In this document: positions 51,684-61,427 of the stretch, one piece after another | Position numbering within the stretch: position 1 is the first letter of the stretch | Layout of the letters: every line of letters starts with the position of its first letter | Source of the DNA: CAZRHH01 sp964599885 | GTDB taxonomy: Bacteria; Chloroflexota; Dehalococcoidia; DSTF01; JACRBR01 | Length of the DNA: 64,000 nt | NCBI GenBank assembly: GCA_964599885.1 | Contig: CAZRHH010000009.1 | Span: 22,632 to 86,631 of the forward strand | Direction of reading: 5' to 3' | Made by a program: the position numbers and the translations under genes | Notes under the pieces: model-generated | Told to the model about the DNA's origin: nothing | Seen by the model: the letters and a program-made list of their open reading frames with translations, nothing else | Database searches by the model: none

Positions 51684-52736
51684 ATGAGAAACCTGCTCGC
51701 CGTGGCGCTCCTCGCCGTCAGCGCCACAGTGCTCGCCGGCGCCACCTGCGTGACGCATACGAATCCAGGCGGCGAGGCAGGACCGTGGGTCGGGGAAGTC
51801 GCTCATTCCGGTGACCCGGTTTACGACGTGTATTCGTTTGCTCGTATTTTCGACGCGCGCGATCGTGAGTTCTTCACGTCTGGTGAGTTCCGCGCGCGCG
51901 TCTGCCCGTTCGTCCTGCGCTCGGGCGACATCGGCGTCTTCGCGCTGTCCGTCGACACTGCGAACGTGTATGGTGCCGGCTTGGTCCCGCCCCAGACGCC
52001 TTTGCGCGCCGAGTTCTCGCCCTTGGCGCAGGGAGCCAGTAGCAGCACATTACGACCGGATGGACTCTCGGCGAAGGTTATTTCTCGAACCATTGACGTC
52101 TTTACCGTCGAAATACGCAACGATGGCGACGTCCCGTATTCAGACGTAGAGCTGTGTGGGATTCGCATTTGGCCGTTCGACGGGTCGCGGGTGTCCGTCG
52201 CGTTCGCCGATGGCAGCGGCTATCCCAGGCTTTTGCAGCCCGGAGAAGCCATGAACCTTGATCTCAAGTTTGTCTGGGCGGCGAAACCCGGAAGCGCTGA
52301 TCTGTTCGTGCAGGGCGTGCCGCGGCCCCCGGTCGAACATTGCTGCGGGCAGCCGCCACCCGCGGACTGGCGGCGACTCGAAGCCGGCACGTCGTTCTCG
52401 GTCGCGGCGCCGCCGGGGTGGACGTACACTCCGGCGCAGGGCATCGATTCCCTCGTCGGCGCCTTCGAAGGCGACGGCATCCGGATTACCTTCGACTACG
52501 GCTGGTATTCCAGCCTCGGCGCCTTCGAGGGCGACCCGGCGTTCAGCTTCAGCCGCGGCACCATCGACGGCTACGAAGCGGCGTTCGCCACGCCGAAAGC
52601 CGCGCGCCCTGGCCTCACTGGCGTCCTCGTCGAAATCGACGACATGACCTCACTCAGCATGCACGCCTTCGATCTCACCGCCGAGCAGCAGGAGTTGGTC
52701 TTCGCCATCTTCCAGAGCCTGGAAGTGACGCCGTAG
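51684..52736 (+). CDS. Secreted protein of unknown function
   Basis: 350 residues. Signal peptide (MRNLLAVALLAVSATVLAGA, then Cys). A mid-region beta-sandwich (VFTVEIRNDGDVPYSDVELC) resembles CARDB/Ig-like adhesion modules; the C-terminal part (SFSVAAPPGWTYTPAQGIDS) resembles PsbP-like domains. A 20-bp near-repeat at 52458 and 52518 encodes GAFEGD twice. The start is the ATG at 51684; the upstream in-frame extension is not coding-like. Confidence 0.6.
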   Translation: MRNLLAVALLAVSATVLAGATCVTHTNPGGEAGPWVGEVAHSGDPVYDVYSFARIFDARDREFFTSGEFRARVCPFVLRSGDIGVFALSVDTANVYGAGLVPPQTPLRAEFSPLAQGASSSTLRPDGLSAKVISRTIDVFTVEIRNDGDVPYSDVELCGIRIWPFDGSRVSVAFADGSGYPRLLQPGEAMNLDLKFVWAAKPGSADLFVQGVPRPPVEHCCGQPPPADWRRLEAGTSFSVAAPPGWTYTPAQGIDSLVGAFEGDGIRITFDYGWYSSLGAFEGDPAFSFSRGTIDGYEAAFATPKAARPGLTGVLVEIDDMTSLSMHAFDLTAEQQELVFAIFQSLEVTP

Positions 52737-52918
52737 ACCGTCGATGACGAGCATTCGCGGGCGGGCAACCCACCCCAGACGACCGGGATCGCCCGTAAAG
52801 GTGATGCGATTTTCAGTAGATCATTTCACCGCTGCCGAAGTATCCTACATAAGCGTTCGCTAAGGTGGACGCGAACCGAACGCGAGCAACCACACGCACA
52901 CAGCACGGGAGGCCCGGC

Positions 52919-54001
52919 ATGCGGCCAGAACTACTCGCAGACCTGCGCAAGGAAACCGCCGGTGAAGACCTCGATCTTTCCTGGCTCGACAAGCCGCTGT
53001 CCGAACGCGGCATGCGCGTTGCCCCCGGCAAGCGCGGCCTGACGATCGAAGAGATCGCCACCGGTTCCTATGGCGACATCCCCGCATCGACGAAGAACCA
53101 GAGCGGACGCATGCGCGGCGCCGGCGCCCGCCCCGATGCCCAGAACATGCAGACGCACTGGCAGAACAAGTCCGCCACATGGTCCGCATCGGCGATGCTG
53201 CTGTACGAGGAAGCGGTACAGCGTCAGTGGTCCTCCGCCACGGACATTCCGTGGGACCAGATGCCAGAGCTCGACGACAATCTTGAACTCGCGATGTCGC
53301 AGCTCTGCACGTTCCTCACGCAGGTCGAGTTCATCGCTGGTGATGTGCCCGGGCAGTACGCCCCCAACGTCAGCGGCGAGTACTTCGAAGTGGGACTCTT
53401 CCTCGCCAGCCAGATCATGGACGAAGCGCGCCACCTCGACGTCTTCCGCAAGCGCGCGCTCTCGAACGGCATCGGTCTGCTCTCCGCCGGCCCGGGCGCC
53501 ATCGGTCTGCTCACCGCGCAAGACTTCACCGAGATGGCGTCGACGCTGCATCTTGTCGGCGAGGGCTTCGTGCAGTCGCTCTTCCGCATGGGCGAGCTCT
53601 TCGCACAGAGCGAAGTCGACAAGCGCATGTTCCGGCTCTCCGCGCAGGACGAAAGCCGGCACGTCGCGTTCGGCGTTATGCACATGAAGTACGTCATGGA
53701 GACCGAGCCCGAGCGCCGCGAAGAGATCCACACGTACCTCGACCGCATGGAAGGCCAGCTCGGCAGCGGTTCCGCGCAGGCCGGCCTCACCGGCGGCGGC
53801 CCGACCACCGAAGCGCTCGCGATCCTGCTCGGCGGCGGCACTGGCGAGACGCAGCTCCGCGACGGCTACATGAAGCTGCTCTCGATCCGCAAGCGCCAAG
53901 TGAACGAGTACATGCACCGGCTCGAAGTCGTCGGCCTCGGCGACCGCCGCCAGCGCATGGCGCCGATGATGCAGATGCTGCTCGACCCGCCCCGCAACTA
54001 A
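52919..54001 (+). CDS. Ferritin-like di-iron protein, catalytic-type subunit
   Basis: 360 residues from the ATG at 52919; GGGAGG seven bases upstream. A four-helix ferritin-like core carries a complete di-iron ligand set: Glu137 (TQVEFIAG), Glu169-x-x-His172 (MDEARHLDVF), Glu215 (LVGEGFVQS) and Glu245-x-x-His248 (QDESRHVAFG). This pattern is shared by R2-like oxidases, AurF-type N-oxygenases and acyl-CoA epoxidases (PaaA/BoxB). Cytoplasmic. A paralogue with degenerate ligands follows, which suggests a heteromeric oxygenase. The substrate is unknown. Confidence 0.8.
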   Translation: MRPELLADLRKETAGEDLDLSWLDKPLSERGMRVAPGKRGLTIEEIATGSYGDIPASTKNQSGRMRGAGARPDAQNMQTHWQNKSATWSASAMLLYEEAVQRQWSSATDIPWDQMPELDDNLELAMSQLCTFLTQVEFIAGDVPGQYAPNVSGEYFEVGLFLASQIMDEARHLDVFRKRALSNGIGLLSAGPGAIGLLTAQDFTEMASTLHLVGEGFVQSLFRMGELFAQSEVDKRMFRLSAQDESRHVAFGVMHMKYVMETEPERREEIHTYLDRMEGQLGSGSAQAGLTGGGPTTEALAILLGGGTGETQLRDGYMKLLSIRKRQVNEYMHRLEVVGLGDRRQRMAPMMQMLLDPPRN

Positions 54002-54029
54002 GCATCGGCACGAAAACGAAACAACGACT

Positions 54030-54049
54030 GGGCACGGTGCGCCGTGCCC
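54030..54049. promoter_or_regulatory. Intercistronic hairpin
   Basis: GGGCACGG-TGCG-CCGTGCCC between the two ferritin-like genes, with no T-tract. It could adjust relative expression of the two subunits through mRNA stability or partial termination. Confidence 0.45.
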
Positions 54050-54089
54050 GTTCCATGAACGCTGAACCCCGACGCAGAGGAGCATCGAC

Positions 54090-55160
54090 ATGGCAGACAC
54101 GGAGACGATACCGGACGAAGAGCTGACCGCCGCGCCGCAGTTGCCCCAACTGCCGCCGCTCGACATGAGCTGGGCGAAGGCGCCGACGGAACGTCCGCCG
54201 CGGCCGAAGATCGGCAAGGACGGCTTCACGCTGAAGATGGCAGACTACGGGACCTACGGCATCGCGCCCGACCGCTGGCCGTACGAGAACGACACGCCGC
54301 GCGGCGCCCACCCATCGCCCGACATGGGACTGCCGGCGCCCTACACCATCTACGACAAGGCCGAAGTCTGGGCGGAAAACTGCGCCGAGCTCTACGAAGC
54401 CGGCATCCGCGATCAGTGGAAGCCTTCCACCGGCATCGCATGGACCACGCTCGAAGCGCTGCCCGAGCACATCGAACTGTCGATCGACCAGATCGTCTCG
54501 AACATTTCCGAACAGGCCTATAACTCCAACCAGGTGCTGATGGGCTGGCTGCGTGAGATCTCGTACGGCTATCACGAAGTGAAGCTGTACCTCGCAGTAC
54601 AGACGTTCGATCACGCGCGCCACGTCGAAGCGTTCCGCAAGCGCGCGCTGGCGAACGGCGGCGGCCTCGGCGTGCAGACGCCTGGCTTCTTCAACCGCGC
54701 CGTGTACGCGTCGTTCAAGTTCACCGAGTTCATCGTCTACACGAACATCATCCGCACGTCGTTCCTGCTGGCGCTCTGCGAGAACGGCGACAAGATCGGT
54801 CGCTCGCAAGCAGACCGAGAACTCTTCGAGAACACGGCGAGCGATCTCCGGCGCCATCTGTCGTACGGGATCGAGCACCTAAAGTTCTACGTGCAGGGCG
54901 ACCACCACCGCCGCAACAACGTCCGCAACTGGCTTGAGCGCGGCGAGATCATGCTCGGAGCAGACCTGAAGCGCGACACCGCACTGCGCGAAGCGTTCAT
55001 TCTCGCAATGGGCGACAGCGTCGTCGCCGGCAAGGCCGCGCTGAAGGCGCTGCGTGAGGCGCAGCTCAAGAAGTATCTGCTGACGCTCGAGGCGGCGACC
55101 GTCTACGGCCGCGAGGGCCATGTCGCCCGCTCCCTGCAGGACGTCATCGACAACCCGTAA
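54090..55160 (+). CDS. Ferritin-like protein with degenerate di-iron site
   Basis: 356 residues. It aligns with the upstream paralogue over the helical core (TFDHARHVEAFRKRAL versus MDEARHLDVFRKRAL) but the metal ligands are lost: Glu169 becomes His175, Glu215 becomes Thr223, Glu245 becomes Leu253, and Glu137 aligns with Ala143 (Glu141 nearby). Only the two histidines (178, 256) remain. It is therefore probably a structural, non-catalytic partner. The proline-rich N-terminus (about 12-45) could contact the catalytic subunit. Confidence 0.72.
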   Translation: MADTETIPDEELTAAPQLPQLPPLDMSWAKAPTERPPRPKIGKDGFTLKMADYGTYGIAPDRWPYENDTPRGAHPSPDMGLPAPYTIYDKAEVWAENCAELYEAGIRDQWKPSTGIAWTTLEALPEHIELSIDQIVSNISEQAYNSNQVLMGWLREISYGYHEVKLYLAVQTFDHARHVEAFRKRALANGGGLGVQTPGFFNRAVYASFKFTEFIVYTNIIRTSFLLALCENGDKIGRSQADRELFENTASDLRRHLSYGIEHLKFYVQGDHHRRNNVRNWLERGEIMLGADLKRDTALREAFILAMGDSVVAGKAALKALREAQLKKYLLTLEAATVYGREGHVARSLQDVIDNP

Positions 55161-55235
55161 ACGTGGCGGGCTGGGCTCTGGGAACTGGAAAGTAGGTCGC
55201 GTCTGCGTCGCCGCGACGTGAAGACAGCCCACACC

Positions 55236-56057
55236 ATGATTGACTTCAAGCACGTCCAAACGCGCCGCGATGGCGCCATCCTTATCGCCACGCTCGTCAA
55301 CCCGCCGCGCAATCTGATGAACGCGACGATGGTCTCCGAATTGACTTCCATTGCCACCGAACTCGCCTCCAGCGACGACGTGCGCGCCCTGATCCTCACC
55401 GGCGGCGCCGACGGCATCTTCATCACGCACTACGACGTCGGCGAACTCTCGCGCATCTCCGACGTCGTGCGCGAACGCCCCGAAACCACGCCCGCGCCGA
55501 CGAGCGGCCCCGCCGAACTGCACGCGCTCAACAAGCTGACGCTGCAACTGCAGGCGCTGCCGCAGCCGGTGATCGCCGCGATCAATGGCACGGCGATGGG
55601 TGGCGGCTGCGAGCTGACGCTGGGTTGCGACTTCCGCATCATGGCGAAGGGCTATCAGCTTGGCCTGCCGGAAGTGCGCGTCGGCATCCTTCCGGGCGCC
55701 GGCGGCACGCAACGCATGACACGTCTGCTCGGCACGGCGAAGGCGCTGGAGCTGATGCTGCTCGGCAATACCGTCGACGCCGACGAAGCCGCGCGCATCG
55801 GCCTCATCCATCGCGCCGTCGAACCGGCGCGCGTGCTCGATGAAGCGCTGATGCTCGCGAACGAACTCGCGTCGCGCCCACGCACGAGCATCGCCGAGAT
55901 CAAGCAGTGCATCCTGCAGGGCATCCAGATGCCGCTCGAAGACGCGCTCCGCTTCGAGCAGGAAGCCTTCAATCGCACCATGCGCTCCGACGACGCGTCA
56001 CGGCTGATGCGCGCGTACCTTCAGAGTGCGCGTCCGCTGAACGAACAGCCCGGGTAG
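55236..56057 (+). CDS. Enoyl-CoA hydratase/isomerase family protein
   Basis: 273 residues from the ATG at 55236 (GTG at 55218 possible). Crotonase fold: oxyanion loops ALILTGGADGIFITHYDVGE and INGTAMGGGCELTLGCDFRI; catalytic Glu in GLPEVRVGILPGAGGTQRM. It hydrates or isomerises an acyl-CoA. It follows the ferritin-like pair on the same strand, which may mean the oxygenase product is a CoA thioester (inference). Confidence 0.87.
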   Translation: MIDFKHVQTRRDGAILIATLVNPPRNLMNATMVSELTSIATELASSDDVRALILTGGADGIFITHYDVGELSRISDVVRERPETTPAPTSGPAELHALNKLTLQLQALPQPVIAAINGTAMGGGCELTLGCDFRIMAKGYQLGLPEVRVGILPGAGGTQRMTRLLGTAKALELMLLGNTVDADEAARIGLIHRAVEPARVLDEALMLANELASRPRTSIAEIKQCILQGIQMPLEDALRFEQEAFNRTMRSDDASRLMRAYLQSARPLNEQPG

Positions 56058-56060
56058 CGT

Positions 56061-56102
56061 CTGGTCGCTGGTCGCTGGTCGCTGGTCGCTGGTCGCTGGT
56101 CG
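56061..56102. repeat. Six perfect tandem copies of CTGGTCG
   Basis: Period 7, six exact copies, directly after the enoyl-CoA hydratase stop. On the minus strand it reads as SDQRPAT peptides. Likely variable by slippage. Confidence 0.9.
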
Positions 56103-56178
56103 CTAGTATCGCGCGGTACGAGAATCGTGCATGATGATGCCCAGCCCGCCGGATGGCGCTCAGCACTGAGGTGACACC

Positions 56179-56670
56179 TTGGACCCACGCATCGAAGAGA
56201 TCCGCACTGCGCTTGCCGCCAATCTTGAAGAGACGAAGCGCCTCGCCGCCAGCCTCAAACCGGACGACATGAGCCGCCGCGCCGCCAACGGCTGGACGCT
56301 CGGACAGCTTGCCAAGCACGTCGCCGTATCGCCGGGCGGCGCCGTCTGGCTGGCGTCCCGCCTGCGCAACGGCCGTGATGCGAACGTCCCGGCGTTCTTG
56401 TCGTTCATCCCCGCCATGCGCAACTGGATATCCTTGCGCGGCGCCAGCAGCGTCACGCCGGATGACGTCGCGCACCTCGCGGACGAGAATCACCAGAAGC
56501 TGCTGGCGTGCGTCGAATCACTCAGCGAGGCCGAACTGGACAAGAGCGGCGTCATCTTCGGCCAGGGCCGCAACACGGTCTACGAGTTCCTCTCGAAGGG
56601 CGTCGCCAACCATGCGGAGGAACACCGCGCCGAGATCCGTGCCGGGCTGGCTGCGAAACAGCCTGTGTAG
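56179..56670 (+). CDS. DinB-like superfamily protein
   Basis: 163 residues from a TTG with GAGGTGA five to eight bases upstream. Four-helix DinB/YfiT-like fold: EEIRTALAANLEETKRLAAS, NGWTLGQLAKHVAVSPGGAV (metal-binding His) and VANHAEEHRAEIRAGLA (second His pair). Members are metal-dependent thiol transferases or hydrolases, often stress linked. It ends at a terminator facing the convergent acyl-CoA dehydrogenase gene. Confidence 0.75.
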   Translation: MDPRIEEIRTALAANLEETKRLAASLKPDDMSRRAANGWTLGQLAKHVAVSPGGAVWLASRLRNGRDANVPAFLSFIPAMRNWISLRGASSVTPDDVAHLADENHQKLLACVESLSEAELDKSGVIFGQGRNTVYEFLSKGVANHAEEHRAEIRAGLAAKQPV

Positions 56671-56704
56671 CCTGGCTCAGAAGCGTTCGTCGAACATGCG
56701 CAAA

Positions 56705-56727
56705 GGGGCGAACCATCGGTTCGCCCC
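56705..56727. terminator. Bidirectional terminator
   Basis: GGGGCGAACC-ATC-GGTTCGCCCC, a perfect 10-bp stem, followed by CCTTCTT on the plus strand, between convergent genes. Confidence 0.75.
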
Positions 56728-56770
56728 CTTCTTGATCCGAGTTGTACGCCGGGTTCAGAGATGCGATAAC

Positions 56771-57943
56771 TCAGCGCGCCACTGCCCCATTCGTCGCCGC
56801 TACCGGCGCAGTCGCCATCCGCTCCCGCGCGCGCTCGCCGGCGATTTGAAACGACACGGGTGACGCCGGCGGGTGGAACCGCCCCGCACGCACATCGCGT
56901 GCCAGCCGCTCGAGCGGCGACTTCCGGAAATACGCCCGCCCGCCGGCGATCTCGACCGCCTTGTCGACGACGGCGATGCAACGCGCCGTCACGACTTCTT
57001 TGCATAGGACCGCAATGGCCATCGCCGCCTGCGGGTCCGCCGGTTCCGCGTCCAACTCATCGATGACGCGGTCGCGTACGGACTGCGCGATCAGAAACTC
57101 CGCTTCCATCTCGCCAATCAGCACGTCGGTCAGCACCTCCGCGCGGTTGGCGCTGTTGATGCCGGTACCGATCGCCTTGTACGCCTCGGCACGCGCTTCC
57201 TCGGCGATGCCGAGGTACACGCTCGATGCGAACGGCAGGAACCAGCGCGACACGTTCGTGTACGGCGGCTGCCGCAGCGGAGCGCCGAACGGCAATCGCA
57301 CGGCGACCGCTGTCCCCGGCACGACGACGTCCTGCAGCACGAGATCGTGGCTCGCCGTCGCGCGCATGCCCGTCGTGTCCCACGTCTCGACGATGCTGAC
57401 GCCCGGAACGCGCGCGCCGACTGCGATGACGAGGAACTCGTTCGTTTCCGCATCGCGCGCGTTGACGCGCACCATGTCCATGCCCGGAGCCTGCGAACAG
57501 AAGAACTTCCGCCCGTTGATGACGTAGTCGTCGCCACGGCGCTCCGCCGTCGTCGATGGGCTCCACTCGCCGGCCACAAGTGCCTCCGCACCGGTCGACC
57601 CCAGCACGATGCCCTCGTCGGCGATGCGGCGCAGCGACGCCTCGACTGGTGCAGGCGCCGTTTTGCGCCACGCTTCAGCCATCGGCCCGATCTGAAACTG
57701 GTGCATGTTCACCGCCAGCGCGGTTGAAGCGCATCCGCGCGCCAGCGCCTGCTGCGCGCGTGCCATCTCTGCCAGCCCGGCGCCGAGCCCTCCAAGCTCC
57801 GTGGGCACCAGCGCGCGCAAATATCCGGCCTCGCGCATGGCGTCGTAGTTTTCCCGCGGAAACTCGGCCGTGCGGTCATATTCCGCCGCGCGGGTACGAA
57901 ACTCATCCGCAAGCTCCTCTGCTATCGTAACGACGTTACTCAT
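56771..57943 (-). CDS. Acyl-CoA dehydrogenase-like flavoprotein
   Basis: 390 residues from the ATG at 57943, which AAGGAGG serves; an ATG two codons earlier is too close to it. N-terminal helical domain (ELADEFRTRAAEYDRTAEFP), middle beta domain (INGRKFFCSQAPG; VETWDTTGMRATASHDLVLQ) and C-terminal helices. The catalytic Glu of true acyl-CoA dehydrogenases is not clearly present, so it could be a two-component flavin monooxygenase of the DszC/HsaA type. Such enzymes use a flavin reductase like the one at 33.6 kb. Confidence 0.8.
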   Translation of the reverse strand: MSNVVTIAEELADEFRTRAAEYDRTAEFPRENYDAMREAGYLRALVPTELGGLGAGLAEMARAQQALARGCASTALAVNMHQFQIGPMAEAWRKTAPAPVEASLRRIADEGIVLGSTGAEALVAGEWSPSTTAERRGDDYVINGRKFFCSQAPGMDMVRVNARDAETNEFLVIAVGARVPGVSIVETWDTTGMRATASHDLVLQDVVVPGTAVAVRLPFGAPLRQPPYTNVSRWFLPFASSVYLGIAEEARAEAYKAIGTGINSANRAEVLTDVLIGEMEAEFLIAQSVRDRVIDELDAEPADPQAAMAIAVLCKEVVTARCIAVVDKAVEIAGGRAYFRKSPLERLARDVRAGRFHPPASPVSFQIAGERARERMATAPVAATNGAVAR

Positions 57944-58063
57944 CGTCATCCTCCTTTGAATGTGCGTTGAGGATACGTCGGTGGCCTGTTTGACGCTGTT
58001 AACGCGTTCACAACCGACCACCTGTTGCGACCATCCCACACACCAGGTACCAGACACCAGAAC

Positions 58064-59029
58064 TCAGTCGGCGCGCTTCGAGAGCGCATCCACCTCCGCC
58101 ATCTCCTCACGTGTCAGCCGCCACTCAGCCGCCTTGACGTTTTGCTCGATCTGCTCGGGCTTCGTGGCGCCGGCGATCACGCTCGATACGACCGGATGGC
58201 TCGCCAGCCACCCGACGGCGAGATCGATCATCGGCCTGCCCCGCTGCTCGACGAAGGTTTCGAGCTTCTGGAGCGTCGCGTAGTTTGCTTCCGTCAGCAT
58301 GCGCTCGCCCATCGGCCCCGCCAATCGCGTGCCCTCCGGCGCGGCTTCGCCCGGACGATACTTCCCGCTCAGGAAGCCGCTCGCCAGCGGGAAGTACGGC
58401 AGGATGCCGAGCCCGTACTTCTCGCACGCCGGCATCAGTTCGCGCTCGATGCGGCGATCCAGCAAGTTGTACTGATTCTGCGCCGAGACGAACGGCGCCG
58501 AATGCTCCGTCCGCGCGATCCACTGCGACTCGACGACCGCCCACGAGGTGAAGTTCGAGCAGCCGACGTAGCGCACCTTGCCGGCCCGTACGACGTCATC
58601 GAGCGCGCGCATCGTCTCTTCGATGGGCGTCTTCGCGTCCGGGAAATGCACCTGGTACAGATCAATGTAGTCGGTGTCCAGCCGCCGTAAGCTGGCGTCC
58701 ACCGCCTCGAAGATGTACCGCCGCGACGCGCCCGCCCAGAGCGCGCCCTCGCCCATCGGCCCGGCGAACTTCGTCGCGATGACGGCGTTGCGCCGGTGGG
58801 GTTTGAGCGCCGCGCCCAGGTATTGCTCCGACGTCCCGTCGCCGCCGTAGATGTCCGCCGTATCGAACAGTGTCACGCCGAGTTCGATCGCTCGATTGAC
58901 GACCGCTTTCGCTGCTTCCGCATCGATCAGACCGGGACGCCCGCTCGACCTTCGCATTCCGAAGTTGTTGCACCCCAGCCCCACCACCGACACCTGCAGT
59001 CCCGACCGTCCAAGATTCCTGTATTCCAT
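58064..59029 (-). CDS. Aldo/keto reductase
   Basis: 321 residues from the ATG at 59029 (MEYRNLGRSGLQVSVVGLGC). TIM-barrel NADPH-dependent reductase: Asp-Tyr in LFDTADIYGGDGTSE, Lys in VIATKFAG, His in LYQVHFPDAKTP. YVGCSNFTSW and a C-terminal NADP-binding segment follow. It reduces aldehydes or ketones; the substrate is unknown. A longer in-frame start overlaps the region upstream of citrate synthase and is unlikely. Confidence 0.88.
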   Translation of the reverse strand: MEYRNLGRSGLQVSVVGLGCNNFGMRRSSGRPGLIDAEAAKAVVNRAIELGVTLFDTADIYGGDGTSEQYLGAALKPHRRNAVIATKFAGPMGEGALWAGASRRYIFEAVDASLRRLDTDYIDLYQVHFPDAKTPIEETMRALDDVVRAGKVRYVGCSNFTSWAVVESQWIARTEHSAPFVSAQNQYNLLDRRIERELMPACEKYGLGILPYFPLASGFLSGKYRPGEAAPEGTRLAGPMGERMLTEANYATLQKLETFVEQRGRPMIDLAVGWLASHPVVSSVIAGATKPEQIEQNVKAAEWRLTREEMAEVDALSKRAD

Positions 59030-59126
59030 CAATCCGCTCCTGCTTGCGGCGCACTGTCTCGCGCGCGGATCGAAAGTATAGGCCCGCGCTCGCGCTCGCC
59101 GTAGACCTCCGGGGGGCAACACGCTA

Positions 59127-59160
59127 TCCCGCCTCTCGTTTCCCGCTTCCCGCTTCCCGC
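59127..59160. repeat. CCCGCTTCCCGCTTCCCGC tract
   Basis: Period-7 tract upstream of the citrate synthase gene; same class as 7866-7895. Confidence 0.6.
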
Positions 59161-59229
59161 GCTATGCTCCAACTGAGCCACACCGGCTCGGCGGTTCGTC
59201 CGTTCCCCAACTTGCAGGAGGCACATCTC

Positions 59230-60516
<1,287 letters not shown>

Positions 60517-60550
60517 CGGCGGGCGACGGCAGCCCGAACGCCCCCGGTTT

Positions 60551-60577
60551 CGTAGGGACAGGTCGTTTAAGCCTGCC
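60551..60577. repeat. Decayed CGTAG-led hairpin repeat, ACAGGTC arms
   Basis: CGTAGGGACAGGTCGTTTAA followed by GCCTGCC. The left half is identical to 541-554; the right arm has mismatches. Confidence 0.7.
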
Positions 60578-60625
60578 TTCTCTCCCTGGATTTCCAGCAC
60601 GGGTCCCCCCGACCACCGCGGCCCT

Positions 60626-60649
60626 CGTAGCGGAGGAGGTTCAGCTCCG
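60626..60649. repeat. Decayed CGTAG-led hairpin repeat, CGGAG arms
   Basis: CGTAGCGGAGGAGGTTCAGC followed by TCCG. It resembles 24965-24988 with an extra insertion in the left arm. Confidence 0.65.
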
Positions 60650-60772
60650 TTCTCTCGTCAAAGCCGCCACGGCGGTCCCGGACCTGGGAAGTCGTGGGCT
60701 CCGAGCAGGCCTCAGGGGCGCTGGCTTCTGGGGGATCTACTCGGCAACTCGAAAAAAAGACGGCTCGACCCA

Positions 60773-60801
60773 TTGACAACCCGACCCCATAGTGCCATCA
60801 T
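60773..60801 (+). promoter_or_regulatory. Promoter of the ribbon-helix-helix operon
   Basis: Perfect -35 TTGACA (60773-60778), 17-bp spacer, -10 CATCAT (60796-60801). The weak -10 lies inside the candidate operator, as expected for a regulated promoter. Confidence 0.65.
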
Positions 60802-60822
60802 TATGCCATCACATAGATGGCA
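60793..60822. promoter_or_regulatory. TGCCATC operator-like cluster
   Basis: TGCCATC at 60793-60799 and 60804-60810 (11 bp apart, one helical turn), and the inverse GATGGCA at 60816-60822. It overlaps the -10 and start region of the operon promoter and would suit dimers of the ribbon-helix-helix protein encoded next. Confidence 0.55.
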
Positions 60823-60841
60823 GACGACTGGCGGAGGCGCC

Positions 60842-61378
60842 GTGCCCACCGAACTCCACACCGAACCCATCTTCGACGCCCTCAAGCAGCCGCTCGCGCT
60901 CGTCGAAAACGACGAGCGGCGCCGCCAGATTGAGACGTACATCGAGGCTGCCCGTGTCCCGCTGGAGCGCGCCGTCCACGACCTGATGTCGCAGCTTGTC
61001 GAATCCGTGTTCGAGAAGACGCAGGAGCATTACCGCGTCCGCCTCGATTACCGCCCAGGCGGCCTTGGGCTCGAAGTCGAGGAGAAGGTGCAGGACGGCG
61101 ACGCCGCGCGTTGGTCCGCGCTCGAGGGCGACGTCGAGAAGATCACGATCCGCATCCCGGCCGAGCTCAAAGATCTCGCGACGCAGGCCGCCGCCCAGGC
61201 AGGCACGTCCGCCAACTCGTGGTTCATCAAGGCGCTCGCGCGGGCGATCCGCAATGTCGAAGCGCAGGACAGCGGCGGTTCGCACTGGCCCAGGCACGAC
61301 GACCGGCACGACCGCGACCGAGACCGTGACCGCGGCTCCTCCCGCTTGAGCGGCTGGATGGGTGGAGACGACAGGTAG
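60842..61378 (+). CDS. Ribbon-helix-helix domain protein
   Basis: 178 residues from a GTG with GGAGG four bases upstream. The N-terminal half (1-100) is a helical, charged region with a beta-containing middle (YRVRLDYRPGGLGLEVEEKV). Residues about 98-140 (EKITIRIPAELKDLATQAAA, then SANSWFIKALARAI) match the CopG/HicB-type ribbon-helix-helix. The tail is Asp/Arg/His-rich (HDRDRDRDR). Likely DNA-binding autoregulator of the operon. Confidence 0.7.
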   Translation: MPTELHTEPIFDALKQPLALVENDERRRQIETYIEAARVPLERAVHDLMSQLVESVFEKTQEHYRVRLDYRPGGLGLEVEEKVQDGDAARWSALEGDVEKITIRIPAELKDLATQAAAQAGTSANSWFIKALARAIRNVEAQDSGGSHWPRHDDRHDRDRDRDRGSSRLSGWMGGDDR

Positions 61379-61427
61379 TTCAGGCATACCGGCATAAGCC
61401 GCCGAACGCACACTGGAGAAGGAAGCC

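Larger units (their letters stand above)
60517..60841. other. 325-bp gene-free region with decayed hairpin repeats and a promoter
   Basis: No gene supported before the GTG at 60842. It contains two decayed CGTAG-led hairpin repeats (60551-60577 and 60627-60649), a poly-A tract near 60752, and then the promoter and candidate operator of the downstream operon. Confidence 0.7.

Noticed and set aside
56061..56102. Possible CRISPR or origin iterons
   Set aside because: Uninterrupted 7-bp tandem units without spacers, and no replication gene nearby.
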